In this document: positions 1 to 6,396 of the stretch, piece after piece | Numbering within the stretch: the stretch's first letter is position 1 | Layout: every line of letters starts with the position of its first letter | Source of the DNA: Methanomassiliicoccaceae archaeon | GTDB lineage: Archaea > Thermoplasmatota > Thermoplasmata > Methanomassiliicoccales > Methanomethylophilaceae | DNA length: 11,149 bases | Assembly: GCA_009786295.1 (NCBI GenBank) | Contig: WQTN01000112.1 | Coordinates: 1-11,149, forward strand | Direction of reading: 5' to 3' | Notes under the pieces: generated by a model | What the model saw: the letters and a program-made list of their open reading frames with translations, nothing else | Told to the model about the DNA's origin: nothing | Databases searched by the model: none | Made by a program: the position numbers and the translations under genes

Positions 1-161
1 TTTTTCCCCATAAGCTCCCTTACTGTCGGAACTATGCTTCTTATCCTCGAGTCGTTCAGTACCCTGAGGTCCTTTTTGTTGAGCGGACAGTTTATGTCCA
101 CCCTCAAAAGGACGGTCTTATCCTTGAAGTTGAAATCCCCAAGCGTGTTGAAGTCTTTCGT
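1..161 (-). CDS. pgk: Phosphoglycerate kinase, archaeal type, N-terminal part only (cut by window edge)
   Basis: Phosphoglycerate kinase transfers phosphate between 1,3-bisphosphoglycerate and ADP. It is the cytosolic glycolytic/gluconeogenic step adjacent to that of gap, which lies just upstream on the same strand. The visible 53 or so residues read as a typical archaeal PGK N-terminus: a KDFNTLGDFNFKDKTVLLR stretch, then the substrate-binding RVDINCPL element, then NDSRIRSIVPTVREL. The rest lies beyond position 1. The start is odd. The codon where homology begins (positions 161-159) is ACG, not ATG, GTG or TTG. An AGGTGA Shine-Dalgarno sequence (171-166) sits 4 bases before it, right after the gap stop codon (174-172). 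The only canonical in-frame start upstream is ATG at 224, inside gap, and it would add about 21 low-plausibility residues. The identification is strong. The start is uncertain: ACG initiation, a T-to-C variant or a sequencing error. Confidence 0.85.
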
Positions 162-171
162 ACTCTCACCT

Positions 172-1188
172 TTACCGGCATATCCCCAAGGCTCTGTTCG
201 TCTTTGAGATCGATACGGAGGCATCCTCTTCCAGCTTGCACATGGACCTTATGCAGTCCACATTCTCCGGCACAACGTCGGATTCCTGATGCACCGCTTG
301 GTAATAATAGAGCATCTTGCCGACCACCTTCACGCCGTCCTCCCACACTACGATCTCGTACATATCGGACCTGTTCCTTCCGAGTTCCCTTCCGAGCTCC
401 ATTATCTCACTGGTACCTTTCAGCCCGCTGCTGCTCTTTATCAGCTTGACGCGGGGAGAATTCTTCAGTATCCCGAGGATCTCTTCGGTGCTGGATTCCC
501 TCTGGAGCTCAACGACGACGGTATGAAGGTGCATAAGCGTCGTTGACGCTTTGACGGCCATTGTGTTTATGTTGAGCCATGGCATCACGCTTTTCACATC
601 CGGCCCATGATGGGTCGGCAGTTTCACCGACGGCTCCAATCCGTTGATCGGGCCGCCCTTGCTGTCGCCTGGGTCTGCGCCCCTTCTGATAAGCGTAGCA
701 TAGACATTCGTTATCTTGATCGTTTTATCGATCGGGTTAAGGGTCCGGAGGAGGCCGGTGGTGTTGCATGAGACGACCCTTGAAAGCTGTGCGCCCCAAG
801 ACTCATTGTAGTTGGCAGTGGAGTTGAATGAGATGCCCGTGAGGCTGTGATCCTCCCCGCCCTGGAATATCGCCTTTATTCCCGCCGCTTCGTATTCCGC
901 TTTGTACATCTCCCCTACATCGCCGGGTGTACAGTCGACGATAATATCGACTGTTTTATAGAGGTCTTTGATGGTCCCCTTGACAGAAATGCCGGCGTCC
1001 TTGAACGTTCCGATTCGGTCGCTTGGCACGTAGATGTTGTATCCTTTGTCTGCGGCGGCCCGTGCCTCAAATGTTGGCCGTGTTTTTGTTACTCCCACAA
1101 TTTCCATATCGTCCTGTTTGTTTACCGCATCCGCCACTCTCTTGCCGATCGTGCCGTAACCGTTTATACCCACCTTTACTTTGGACAC
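172..1188 (-). CDS. gap: Glyceraldehyde-3-phosphate dehydrogenase, archaeal class II, phosphorylating
   Basis: This enzyme oxidises glyceraldehyde-3-phosphate to 1,3-bisphosphoglycerate with NAD(P) in the cytosol, and runs in reverse in gluconeogenesis. The N-terminus has the Rossmann motif VGINGYGTIGKRVADAV. The catalytic cysteine lies in SCNTTGLLRTL at residue 141 (counted from the GTG start), matching the position usual for archaeal enzymes. THHGPDV follows near residues 192-198. The protein ends in SISKTNRALGI, the usual archaeal C-terminus. I chose GTG at 1188 (338 aa) because AGAGG lies 6 bases before it and because archaeal homologues begin only a few residues before KVGINGYG. An in-frame ATG at 1206 would add six residues (MRQRNS). 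A TATA-like element at 1217-1229 would place the transcription start near 1196, downstream of that ATG, which also favours the GTG. pgk follows after 10 bases, so the two are probably co-transcribed. Confidence 0.93.
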   Translation of the reverse strand: MSKVKVGINGYGTIGKRVADAVNKQDDMEIVGVTKTRPTFEARAAADKGYNIYVPSDRIGTFKDAGISVKGTIKDLYKTVDIIVDCTPGDVGEMYKAEYEAAGIKAIFQGGEDHSLTGISFNSTANYNESWGAQLSRVVSCNTTGLLRTLNPIDKTIKITNVYATLIRRGADPGDSKGGPINGLEPSVKLPTHHGPDVKSVMPWLNINTMAVKASTTLMHLHTVVVELQRESSTEEILGILKNSPRVKLIKSSSGLKGTSEIMELGRELGRNRSDMYEIVVWEDGVKVVGKMLYYYQAVHQESDVVPENVDCIRSMCKLEEDASVSISKTNRALGICR

Positions 1189-1194
1189 TGAATT

Positions 1195-1199
1195 CCTCT
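1195..1199 (-). promoter_or_regulatory. Shine-Dalgarno AGAGG deciding the gap GTG start
   Basis: The minus strand reads AGAGG followed by six bases and then GTG at 1188. No comparably spaced strong site precedes the alternative ATG at 1206, where only a short AGG occurs. This supports the shorter GAPDH. Confidence 0.55.
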
Positions 1200-1216
1200 G
1201 ACGCATAATAGCCTAC

Positions 1217-1229
1217 AGATAAAATAACC
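1217..1229 (-). promoter_or_regulatory. Candidate TATA box of gap
   Basis: The minus strand reads GGTTATTTTATCT. About 26 bases downstream would be position 1196, giving a leader of roughly 8 bases that still holds part of the Shine-Dalgarno sequence before GTG 1188. The match to an archaeal TATA box is moderate and there is no experimental support. Confidence 0.4.
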
Positions 1230-1236
1230 TTATGTG

Positions 1237-1260
1237 TTTCTGATATTGTTTCAGATATTG
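1237..1260. repeat. Two-copy 12-base tandem repeat between divergent gap and ilvB promoters
   Basis: The unit TTTCTGATATTG (1237-1248) is followed immediately by TTTCAGATATTG (1249-1260), with one mismatch in 12. It lies upstream of the candidate TATA boxes of both divergent genes. The spacing is close to one helical turn, so a protein bound to both copies would contact nearly the same DNA face. The function is an inference. Confidence 0.5.
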
Positions 1261-1289
1261 CGGCAATGCGCAACAGCGGTTCCCCTCAA

Positions 1290-1300
1290 TTATTTAAATA
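1290..1300 (+). promoter_or_regulatory. TATA box of ilvB
   Basis: TTATTTAAATA is a good archaeal TATA element. Its centre is about 36 bases before ATG 1332, so transcription would begin near 1320, giving a leader of about a dozen bases. A GAGGT Shine-Dalgarno sequence at 1321-1325 lies 6 bases before the ATG. Confidence 0.65.
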
Positions 1301-1331
1301 GTCTTTGGATACGTTGTTCTGAGGTATACTC

Positions 1332-3008
1332 ATGAAAGGATCAAGAGCACTACTCAAACTGCTGGAGGACAAGGGAGTTGAAACGATGTTCGGATACCCG
1401 GGCGGCGTAGTGATTCCCATCTACGATGAGATATTAGAAACATCGATCAGACATGTCCTCGTACGCCACGAGCAGTGCGCCGCGCACATGGCGGACGGGT
1501 TCGCCAGAGCCAGCGGTTTCCCGGGCGTGTGTCTTGCCACAAGCGGCCCCGGCGCCACGAATCTCGTCACAGGCATAGGCACAGCGTATGCCGACTCAGT
1601 GCCGATGATCGCGCTTACAGGCCAGGTCGGCACAGGGTCTCTGGGGATCGGCGCCTTTCAGGAGGTCGACGCGTACAGCCTGATGATGCCCATTACGAAA
1701 CACAGTTTCAGGGTCTTGGATGTGAACAGGCTTCCTCATGCGATACTGGAAGCATGGGACATCTGCCAAACGGGAAGGCCGGGACCGGTCCACATAGATT
1801 TCCCCGCCGATCAGATCAACGCTGATGTCGATGAGTCTCTGTTCAATGAGACCTACGGCATAAAGTACATGACAGAGGACTACTCGGGAATAGAACAGGC
1901 AGCGCAGTGGATCAAAGAGGCCCAGAGGCCGGTCATGCTTGCGGGAGGAGGGGCCATCGGATCAAATGCAAGCCCGGAGATCATAAAGCTTGCAGAGATG
2001 GCAAACATACCTGTGATAACTCCGCTGATGGGTATCGGCGTCATTCCGTCTTCGCACCCGCTCTGTTTGGGATCGTTAGGGATGCACGGCAGAGTGTGCT
2101 CGCTCAATGCGTTCAGGGATTCGGACCTGATCATAGCCATCGGTACAAAATTCTCGGACAGGACATACAGCCCTCAGACGGCCCCCTCGCGATCGTGCAG
2201 GGTCATTCATATAGACGTTGATCCAACGGAATTCGATAAACACAAGAGGGAAGCGATCAACATAACCAGCGATGCGAAGAAGGCCGCTGCCATGCTCATT
2301 GAGAGGCTGGGAGGCCATACGGGCAACCGCCCCGAATGGAATCAGAACATCCGGGAACTCAAGAAGCGCTGCAGCTGCAATTTCAATTATGATTTGACTC
2401 CGATCATCCCGCAGAAGATCATGTATGAGATCAACAGGATAACCAGGGAGAATCCTGATGACTACATCATTACCACGGATGTGGGGCAGAACCAGATGTG
2501 GGCGATGCACTATCTGGAGGTCGAACGCCCCAGGCACTTCATCTCATCCGGCAGTTTCGGCACCATGGGATTCGGTCTTCCTTCAGCGATAGGCGCGAAG
2601 GCCGCATGCCCGGACAAGAAGGTCATGACAATAACCGGCGACGGCGGGCTGCAGATGGTCATGCAGGACATAGCGACATCTGTCGCCGAGGACCTGCCGG
2701 TGGTCATCTGCCTGCTTAACAACGGATGGCTGGGTATGGTCAAACAGTGGCAGAAGCTGTTTTGGAATGAGAGGTACAGCAACACCAAGCTCGGTGCGAA
2801 TCCCGACTTCATGAAGATCGCTCAGGCATACGGCGCGAAAGGCATCCATGTCGAGAAGCCCGGAGAGATACACGACGCTTTCAAAGAAGCATTCGACAGC
2901 GGAGAGACATGTCTGCTGGAGATCATGATCGACTGTGAGGAAGATATTACTCCGATGATACCTGCGAATCCTGCGATTCCGCTGATCAAAGGGCGTTGCA
3001 AATTCTGA
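1332..3008 (+). CDS. ilvB: Acetohydroxyacid (acetolactate) synthase, large catalytic subunit
   Basis: A thiamine-diphosphate enzyme that condenses two pyruvates to acetolactate, or pyruvate with 2-oxobutyrate. This is the first common step of valine, leucine and isoleucine synthesis. The length of 558 aa is normal for the catalytic subunit. The N-terminal ThDP domain (about 1-170) has GYPGG, the catalytic glutamate E47 in RHEQCAAHMADGFARASG, and the QEVDAYSLMMPITKHSF segment typical of AHAS. A central domain follows at about 185-330. The C-terminal domain has the metal/ThDP motif GDGG (436-439) through NN (463-464). The LGMVKQWQ block (467-474), including Trp473, distinguishes AHAS from pyruvate oxidase relatives. 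A TATA box and a Shine-Dalgarno sequence directly precede the ATG. No ilvN (ACT-domain regulatory subunit) follows: the next gene is a DIP1984-family protein, and ilvC comes 880 bases downstream. Confidence 0.95.
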   Translation: MKGSRALLKLLEDKGVETMFGYPGGVVIPIYDEILETSIRHVLVRHEQCAAHMADGFARASGFPGVCLATSGPGATNLVTGIGTAYADSVPMIALTGQVGTGSLGIGAFQEVDAYSLMMPITKHSFRVLDVNRLPHAILEAWDICQTGRPGPVHIDFPADQINADVDESLFNETYGIKYMTEDYSGIEQAAQWIKEAQRPVMLAGGGAIGSNASPEIIKLAEMANIPVITPLMGIGVIPSSHPLCLGSLGMHGRVCSLNAFRDSDLIIAIGTKFSDRTYSPQTAPSRSCRVIHIDVDPTEFDKHKREAINITSDAKKAAAMLIERLGGHTGNRPEWNQNIRELKKRCSCNFNYDLTPIIPQKIMYEINRITRENPDDYIITTDVGQNQMWAMHYLEVERPRHFISSGSFGTMGFGLPSAIGAKAACPDKKVMTITGDGGLQMVMQDIATSVAEDLPVVICLLNNGWLGMVKQWQKLFWNERYSNTKLGANPDFMKIAQAYGAKGIHVEKPGEIHDAFKEAFDSGETCLLEIMIDCEEDITPMIPANPAIPLIKGRCKF

Positions 3009-3053
3009 TGAAACGATTTCCCTGCATTATTCAGCATGCTTTCAGGGATATAG

Positions 3054-3066
3054 AAATATATAAATA
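3054..3066 (+). promoter_or_regulatory. TATA box of the DIP1984-family gene
   Basis: AAATATATAAATA is a strong AT-rich TATA element. It would place the transcription start near 3085-3090 and give a leader of about 20 bases before ATG 3107, with a weak GAGTGAT ribosome-binding site at 3095-3101. It shows that this gene can be transcribed independently of ilvB. Confidence 0.65.
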
Positions 3067-3106
3067 CTATAGATTAGATGATTCTTGTTCAATAGAGTGA
3101 TAGAAA

Positions 3107-3562
3107 ATGAAACTCGCAGAAGCGTTGTTACTTCGTTCTGAATATCAGAAGAAGATTGAAAACCTGCAAAGCAGGATTTTGGTAAACGTTAAGGTTCAGG
3201 AGAATGACAGCCCTCATGAAAATCCGCAGGACCTGATTAGAGAAGCTTTTGATCTGGCAGAGCAGCTTTGTACGCTGATCAAAAAGATCAACGCCTGCAA
3301 TAATGAGACAATGCTGCCGAATGGTCTTACAATATCTGAAGCAATCGTTGAACGAGACATGCTGATGAAAAAGAGGAACATTCTGGCTTTTACCGTCACG
3401 GTAGCGCAGGATAGAGATTACAGGCTGACTCATTCCGAAGTAAAGATGAATGTGACTGTTTCTGTCGAAGAAACACAAAAGCAGATTGATGCGATTTCGC
3501 AGAAATTCAGAGAACTGGACACACAAATACAAGGGGCGAACTGGATAACGGACATGGACTGA
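3107..3562 (+). CDS. DIP1984 family protein (DUF6847; sometimes labelled septicolysin-like)
   Basis: The function is unknown. The 151 residues match the DIP1984 family along their whole length as I recall it: an opening MKLAEALLLRSEYQKKIENL, a VQEND segment, two long heptad-like helices (about 1-28 and 40-70), then NGLTISEAIVERDML, a YRLTHSEVKMNVTV strand region and the closing REFRELDTQIQ-like helix with GANW near the C-terminus. It is predicted to be a soluble, largely helical, coiled-coil-rich protein with no signal peptide or membrane segment. The gene is visibly richer in A and T than ilvB and ilvC on either side and has its own TATA box. The family is chiefly known from bacteria. Together these suggest acquisition by transfer and insertion into an ilv cluster, which is an inference. 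Confidence 0.85.
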   Translation: MKLAEALLLRSEYQKKIENLQSRILVNVKVQENDSPHENPQDLIREAFDLAEQLCTLIKKINACNNETMLPNGLTISEAIVERDMLMKKRNILAFTVTVAQDRDYRLTHSEVKMNVTVSVEETQKQIDAISQKFRELDTQIQGANWITDMD

Positions 3563-3755
3563 GAAACTGCTGAAGGTAGTCTGAAGACAGAGGCGGGCAA
3601 CAAACAATAAAATTCAATTATGATTGATCAGAGGCGCGGGACAGCTTCAAAACTTTACATGTTTGTCCAACACAACTGACATTTGTATGAATTACAATTT
3701 ACGGCTTATGACCACGTGCCGATTTGTCGCAGGCGAGGGCGGGTAAGGGGAATGC

Positions 3756-3770
3756 AGTTTTTCAAAAACT
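3756..3770. repeat. Perfect 7-1-7 inverted repeat AGTTTTTCAAAAACT
   Basis: AGTTTTT (3756-3762), a central C, then AAAAACT (3764-3770). It is followed by a further T run. It could be an operator for ilvC or a weak terminator hairpin for the preceding gene. Confidence 0.6.
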
Positions 3771-3805
3771 TTTTCAGCAGGAGCAGGACAGACAAACCTT
3801 ATGCA

Positions 3806-3817
3806 CAACTCTAGTTG
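3806..3817. repeat. Inverted repeat CAACTCTAGTTG upstream of ilvC
   Basis: Two 5-base arms (CAACT and AGTTG) flank a CT centre. It lies immediately after a TATA-like element near 3794-3804, where a bound repressor would block transcription. The operator role is an inference. Confidence 0.4.
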
Positions 3818-3888
3818 GACCGCCGGCAGTCTGCGATAAGTATTAGTGCAACAAGGAATTGAACCTCTTTAAGATAAGGTGGATATAA

Positions 3889-4872
3889 ATGCACATTTAC
3901 CACGACTCAGATGTGGACATAAATGTCCTTAAGGGAAAGAAGGTCTCTGTGCTCGGGTACGGAGCACAGGGGAGAGCACAGGCGCTCTGCTTCCACGATT
4001 CAGGACTGGACGTGACCGTAGGATTAAGGAAGGACGGAAAATCCTGGAAAAAGGCTAAAGAAGACGGCCTCAAAGTAGCGGAGTTCGCCGACGCCGTCAA
4101 AGGAGCGGACGTTGTTATGATGCTGCTTCCGGACGAGGTGCAGCCCGACATTTACAAAAAATACGTTGAGCCCAACCTCAAAAAAGGCGCAGCGCTTGAA
4201 TTCGCTCACGGCTTCGCGATAACATACAAGCTCATCACCCCTCCGAAGGATGTCGACGTCATTATGATGGCGCCCAAGTCCCCCGGCGACATGGAGAGAG
4301 AGGTGTTCCTTCAGGGATTCGGCGTCCCGGCGCTTGTCTGCGTATACCAGGACGCGACAGGCAATGCGAAAAAAGTCGCTCTGGCACTTGCAAAAGGTCT
4401 AGGATCGACCCGTGCAGGGGTGTTCGAGACCACATTCGACAATGAGACCAAGACGGATCTCTTCGGAGAGCAGGCGGTCCTGTGCGGCGGACTCACAGCC
4501 CTCATAAAAGCAGGGTTCAAAACGCTGGTCGAGGGAGGATATCCTCCGGAGATGGCCTACTTCGAGGTGTTGCACGAAGTGAAACTGATCGACGACCTGA
4601 TAAACAGAGGAGGGTTCGAACTCATGTGGCACGTTGTTTCCAACACAGCCGAATACGGCGGCCTTACCAGAAGGGACAAGGTCATAACGCAGGAGTCTCT
4701 GAAAGGAATGAAATCCATCCTTGACGATATCGAGTCAGGTAAATTCAAGGATGACTGGCGCGCAGAGTGGGCCGCAGGACTTGTCAACCTCAAGAGAATG
4801 GAAGAGGATGAGAAGAAGCTGCAGCTCGAAGTGGTCGGCAGAGAAATAAGAAAACTCTTCGAAAGAAAATAA
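3889..4872 (+). CDS. ilvC: Ketol-acid reductoisomerase, class I
   Basis: Converts acetolactate or acetohydroxybutyrate, the products of IlvB, to the dihydroxy acids using NAD(P)H and Mg2+. It is the second step of branched-chain amino acid synthesis. The length of 327 aa is standard for class I. The N-terminal Rossmann domain (about 1-180) carries GYGAQG at 23-28 and the short cofactor-specificity loop GLRKDGKSW. The acid/base region has H107 and K130. The knotted C-terminal domain has the two-metal ligands D190 and E194 (TDLFGEQ) and E226, E230 and S251, at the canonical class I positions. A strong AAGGTGG ribosome-binding site lies 6 bases before the ATG. The next gene begins 18 bases after the stop, so the two are probably co-transcribed. 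The motif around K130 reads KSPGD where many homologues have KGPGH. Confidence 0.95.
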   Translation: MHIYHDSDVDINVLKGKKVSVLGYGAQGRAQALCFHDSGLDVTVGLRKDGKSWKKAKEDGLKVAEFADAVKGADVVMMLLPDEVQPDIYKKYVEPNLKKGAALEFAHGFAITYKLITPPKDVDVIMMAPKSPGDMEREVFLQGFGVPALVCVYQDATGNAKKVALALAKGLGSTRAGVFETTFDNETKTDLFGEQAVLCGGLTALIKAGFKTLVEGGYPPEMAYFEVLHEVKLIDDLINRGGFELMWHVVSNTAEYGGLTRRDKVITQESLKGMKSILDDIESGKFKDDWRAEWAAGLVNLKRMEEDEKKLQLEVVGREIRKLFERK

Positions 4873-4890
4873 ACCCAAAGGCCAGCAGCG

Positions 4891-5271
4891 ATGAGCAATA
4901 TCCGCATTAGGACCAGGAACGGCGAATATCTCGCCGAGCTTGACGGATCGGACATATCGAATGCTGTCTGGCTCTCTTTACCTTTTACTACCGCCATAAA
5001 CATGTTCGGAGGTCAGATATACTTCGAGATGCCGGCGGGCGGCGCTGAACCCGAGGGGTCGCGGGTGACCAAGCTTGAAGTTGGAGACATTGCATACTGG
5101 CCGAAGGTCGGCGCATTGTGCATTTTCTTCGGACCTACGCCCCTGAGCGGCGACGACGGCCATCCGGTATCCAAATACTCTGTTGTAAAAATAGGAAGGA
5201 TCCTTGACGACTGCTCCTCCATGGATTCCGCAGGCGACCGCCAGCGCATCACTTTGGAAAGGGCGTTTTGA
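4891..5271 (+). CDS. Cyclophilin-like fold protein (DUF369-type)
   Basis: A 126-residue small protein resembling the cyclophilin-like beta-barrel family typified by the Thermotoga TM1367 structure. Supporting features are the mixed beta pattern (IRIRTRNGEYLAEL, the VWLSLPF turn), then EVGDIAYWPKVGALCIFFGPTPLSG with its conserved W-P...FFGPTP block, and the final VVKIGRI strand. Its biochemical role is not established. It should not be assumed to be a peptidyl-prolyl isomerase, because the family shares the fold rather than demonstrated activity. It follows ilvC by 18 bases and is probably read from the ilvC transcript, although no known function ties it to isoleucine/valine synthesis. Only a weak ribosome-binding site (AAAGG) precedes the start. 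Its stop codon (5269-5271) directly abuts the stop of the convergent peptidase gene. Confidence 0.75.
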   Translation: MSNIRIRTRNGEYLAELDGSDISNAVWLSLPFTTAINMFGGQIYFEMPAGGAEPEGSRVTKLEVGDIAYWPKVGALCIFFGPTPLSGDDGHPVSKYSVVKIGRILDDCSSMDSAGDRQRITLERAF

Positions 5272-6360
5272 TTAGACGAAAGTTATCCTTCTGTCGAAGT
5301 CGGTAAGCCTTTCGCAGCCGTTCTTGGTTATCAGGCAGGTGTCCTCTATCCTTATCCCGCCTATGCCTGGAATGTATATCCCAGGCTCAGCGGACACAAC
5401 GTTCCCTGCCTTCAAAACATGTTCCGATCTGGGCGAGACAGATATGTCTTGGTGAACTTCCATGCCTATGCCGTGGCCGAAGGAATGGATGAACTTTCCT
5501 TTGAACTCCGAACCGTCGATCACCTCTCTCGCGGCCAGATCGGCATCTTTTGCAAGTGCCCCCTCCATATACTTTTCAATGCCGGTGGTCTGAGCCTCAA
5601 GCACGATCTCATATGCGCGCTCCAGGATGTCAGGCGGCTTTGAAAGGAAGACCGTTCGGGTCATATCAGAACAGTATCCGTCATATTTCGTGCCGAAGTC
5701 GAAGAGGGCTGTGTCTCCTTTCCTGAGTTTATAGCCGGTCGGAGCGTGATGCGGTTTTGAACTGTTCGCTCCGAATGCGGATATCGTATCGAAAGCGTTC
5801 CCGGTCCCGCCGAGCTCCCTCATCCTTACGTCCATCCTGAATGCCATTTCTTTTTCGGTAATGCCTTCTGAGAGCATGTCCGGTATCTCTTTCGCGACCT
5901 GAGAGGATATAGTGCATGCTTTCCTCGTCAGTTCGATCTCCTTTCTGTCCTTTACCGAGGTGGTCAAAGACACCGCCGACGAGGCGTCCGCGACTTTGAT
6001 CCCTTTGACGGTCTTCTTCACGTAATTGACCATGGAGTATGATGCGCTGTGAATGTTGAACCCGACCTTGCCGGTGCCTTTCAGCGCCTCTCTGAGATAA
6101 TTGTCCCTTTCCTCGCGGGTGCGGTAAACGTGAACCCTGCCCTTTCCGGACATAGCTGTTTCCTCCTCAAGGGCGCTTACAATAATATCGAGACCTCCGT
6201 CCTTTCCGACAACAGCCATGGAACTCTCGAAGGAACCGCCGGCCAATTCCGAGAGATACCAGAACGTTGAGTCCAAGAACGGACTTCCGTCATTCAGTAT
6301 GACGACCGCATCAAGCCCTTTGGCGTTGGCGATCAGTCTTTCGGCGCGGGACTTCTCCAT
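5272..6360 (-). CDS. M24 family metallopeptidase, Xaa-Pro aminopeptidase/dipeptidase type
   Basis: Predicted cytosolic peptidase that removes residues preceding proline. At 362 aa it has the usual two-part build: a creatinase/prolidase N-terminal domain (about 1-135) and a pita-bread M24 catalytic domain (about 140-362). All five dinuclear metal ligands are present: D221 (LFDFGTKYDGY), D232 (CSDMTRT), H296 (SFGHGIGMEVHQ), E325 (SAEPGIY) and E339 (RIEDTCLI). Further conserved histidines occur at 204/205 and 303. Absence of a signal peptide points to an intracellular enzyme. It lies 36 bases downstream of nadX on the same strand and may share its transcript, although CCTTTTTGTTAG at about 6379-6390 could be its own TATA-like element. 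The exact class (PepP or PepQ) cannot be settled from motifs alone. Confidence 0.88.
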   Translation of the reverse strand: MEKSRAERLIANAKGLDAVVILNDGSPFLDSTFWYLSELAGGSFESSMAVVGKDGGLDIIVSALEEETAMSGKGRVHVYRTREERDNYLREALKGTGKVGFNIHSASYSMVNYVKKTVKGIKVADASSAVSLTTSVKDRKEIELTRKACTISSQVAKEIPDMLSEGITEKEMAFRMDVRMRELGGTGNAFDTISAFGANSSKPHHAPTGYKLRKGDTALFDFGTKYDGYCSDMTRTVFLSKPPDILERAYEIVLEAQTTGIEKYMEGALAKDADLAAREVIDGSEFKGKFIHSFGHGIGMEVHQDISVSPRSEHVLKAGNVVSAEPGIYIPGIGGIRIEDTCLITKNGCERLTDFDRRITFV

Positions 6361-6396
6361 GCCAGATAATAAAGGAATACTAACAAAAAGGTTTGC

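Larger units (their letters stand above)
3563..3888. other. 326-base non-coding gap upstream of ilvC with palindromes and a G-rich tract
   Basis: I found no convincing gene here. The longest small frame of note begins at an ATG near 3687 and gives only about 19 codons without a ribosome-binding site. The gap holds a G-rich tract at 3732-3750, a 15-base palindrome at 3756-3770, a TATA-like AACCTTATGC around 3794-3804, a 12-base palindrome at 3806-3817, and an AAGGTGG ribosome-binding site at 3876-3882, six bases before ilvC. A second weak TATA candidate, GATAAGTATT, lies at 3835-3844. An ACCT at 3864-3867 could pair with the ribosome-binding site, but only over 4 bp. The gap is the likely regulatory region of ilvC. 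Confidence 0.5.

Noticed and set aside
104..346. 80-codon open frame on the minus strand
   Set aside because: It is a frame shadow spanning the end of gap and the beginning of pgk. The encoded protein is Arg/Gly-rich and unlike any family, while both other frames are clearly recognised.
2076..2537. 153-codon minus-strand frame inside ilvB
   Set aside because: It is antisense to a fully conserved enzyme, with no ribosome-binding site and no recognisable domain.
3018..3046. Possible terminator hairpin after ilvB (CCCT/AGGG with inner GCAT/ATGC)
   Set aside because: The stem is short, has a 4-base bulge and is not followed by a T run, so it is too weak to call.
3128..3607. 159-codon minus-strand frame opposite the DIP1984-family gene
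   Set aside because: The plus-strand frame matches a known family over its whole length, and the antisense product has no recognisable features.
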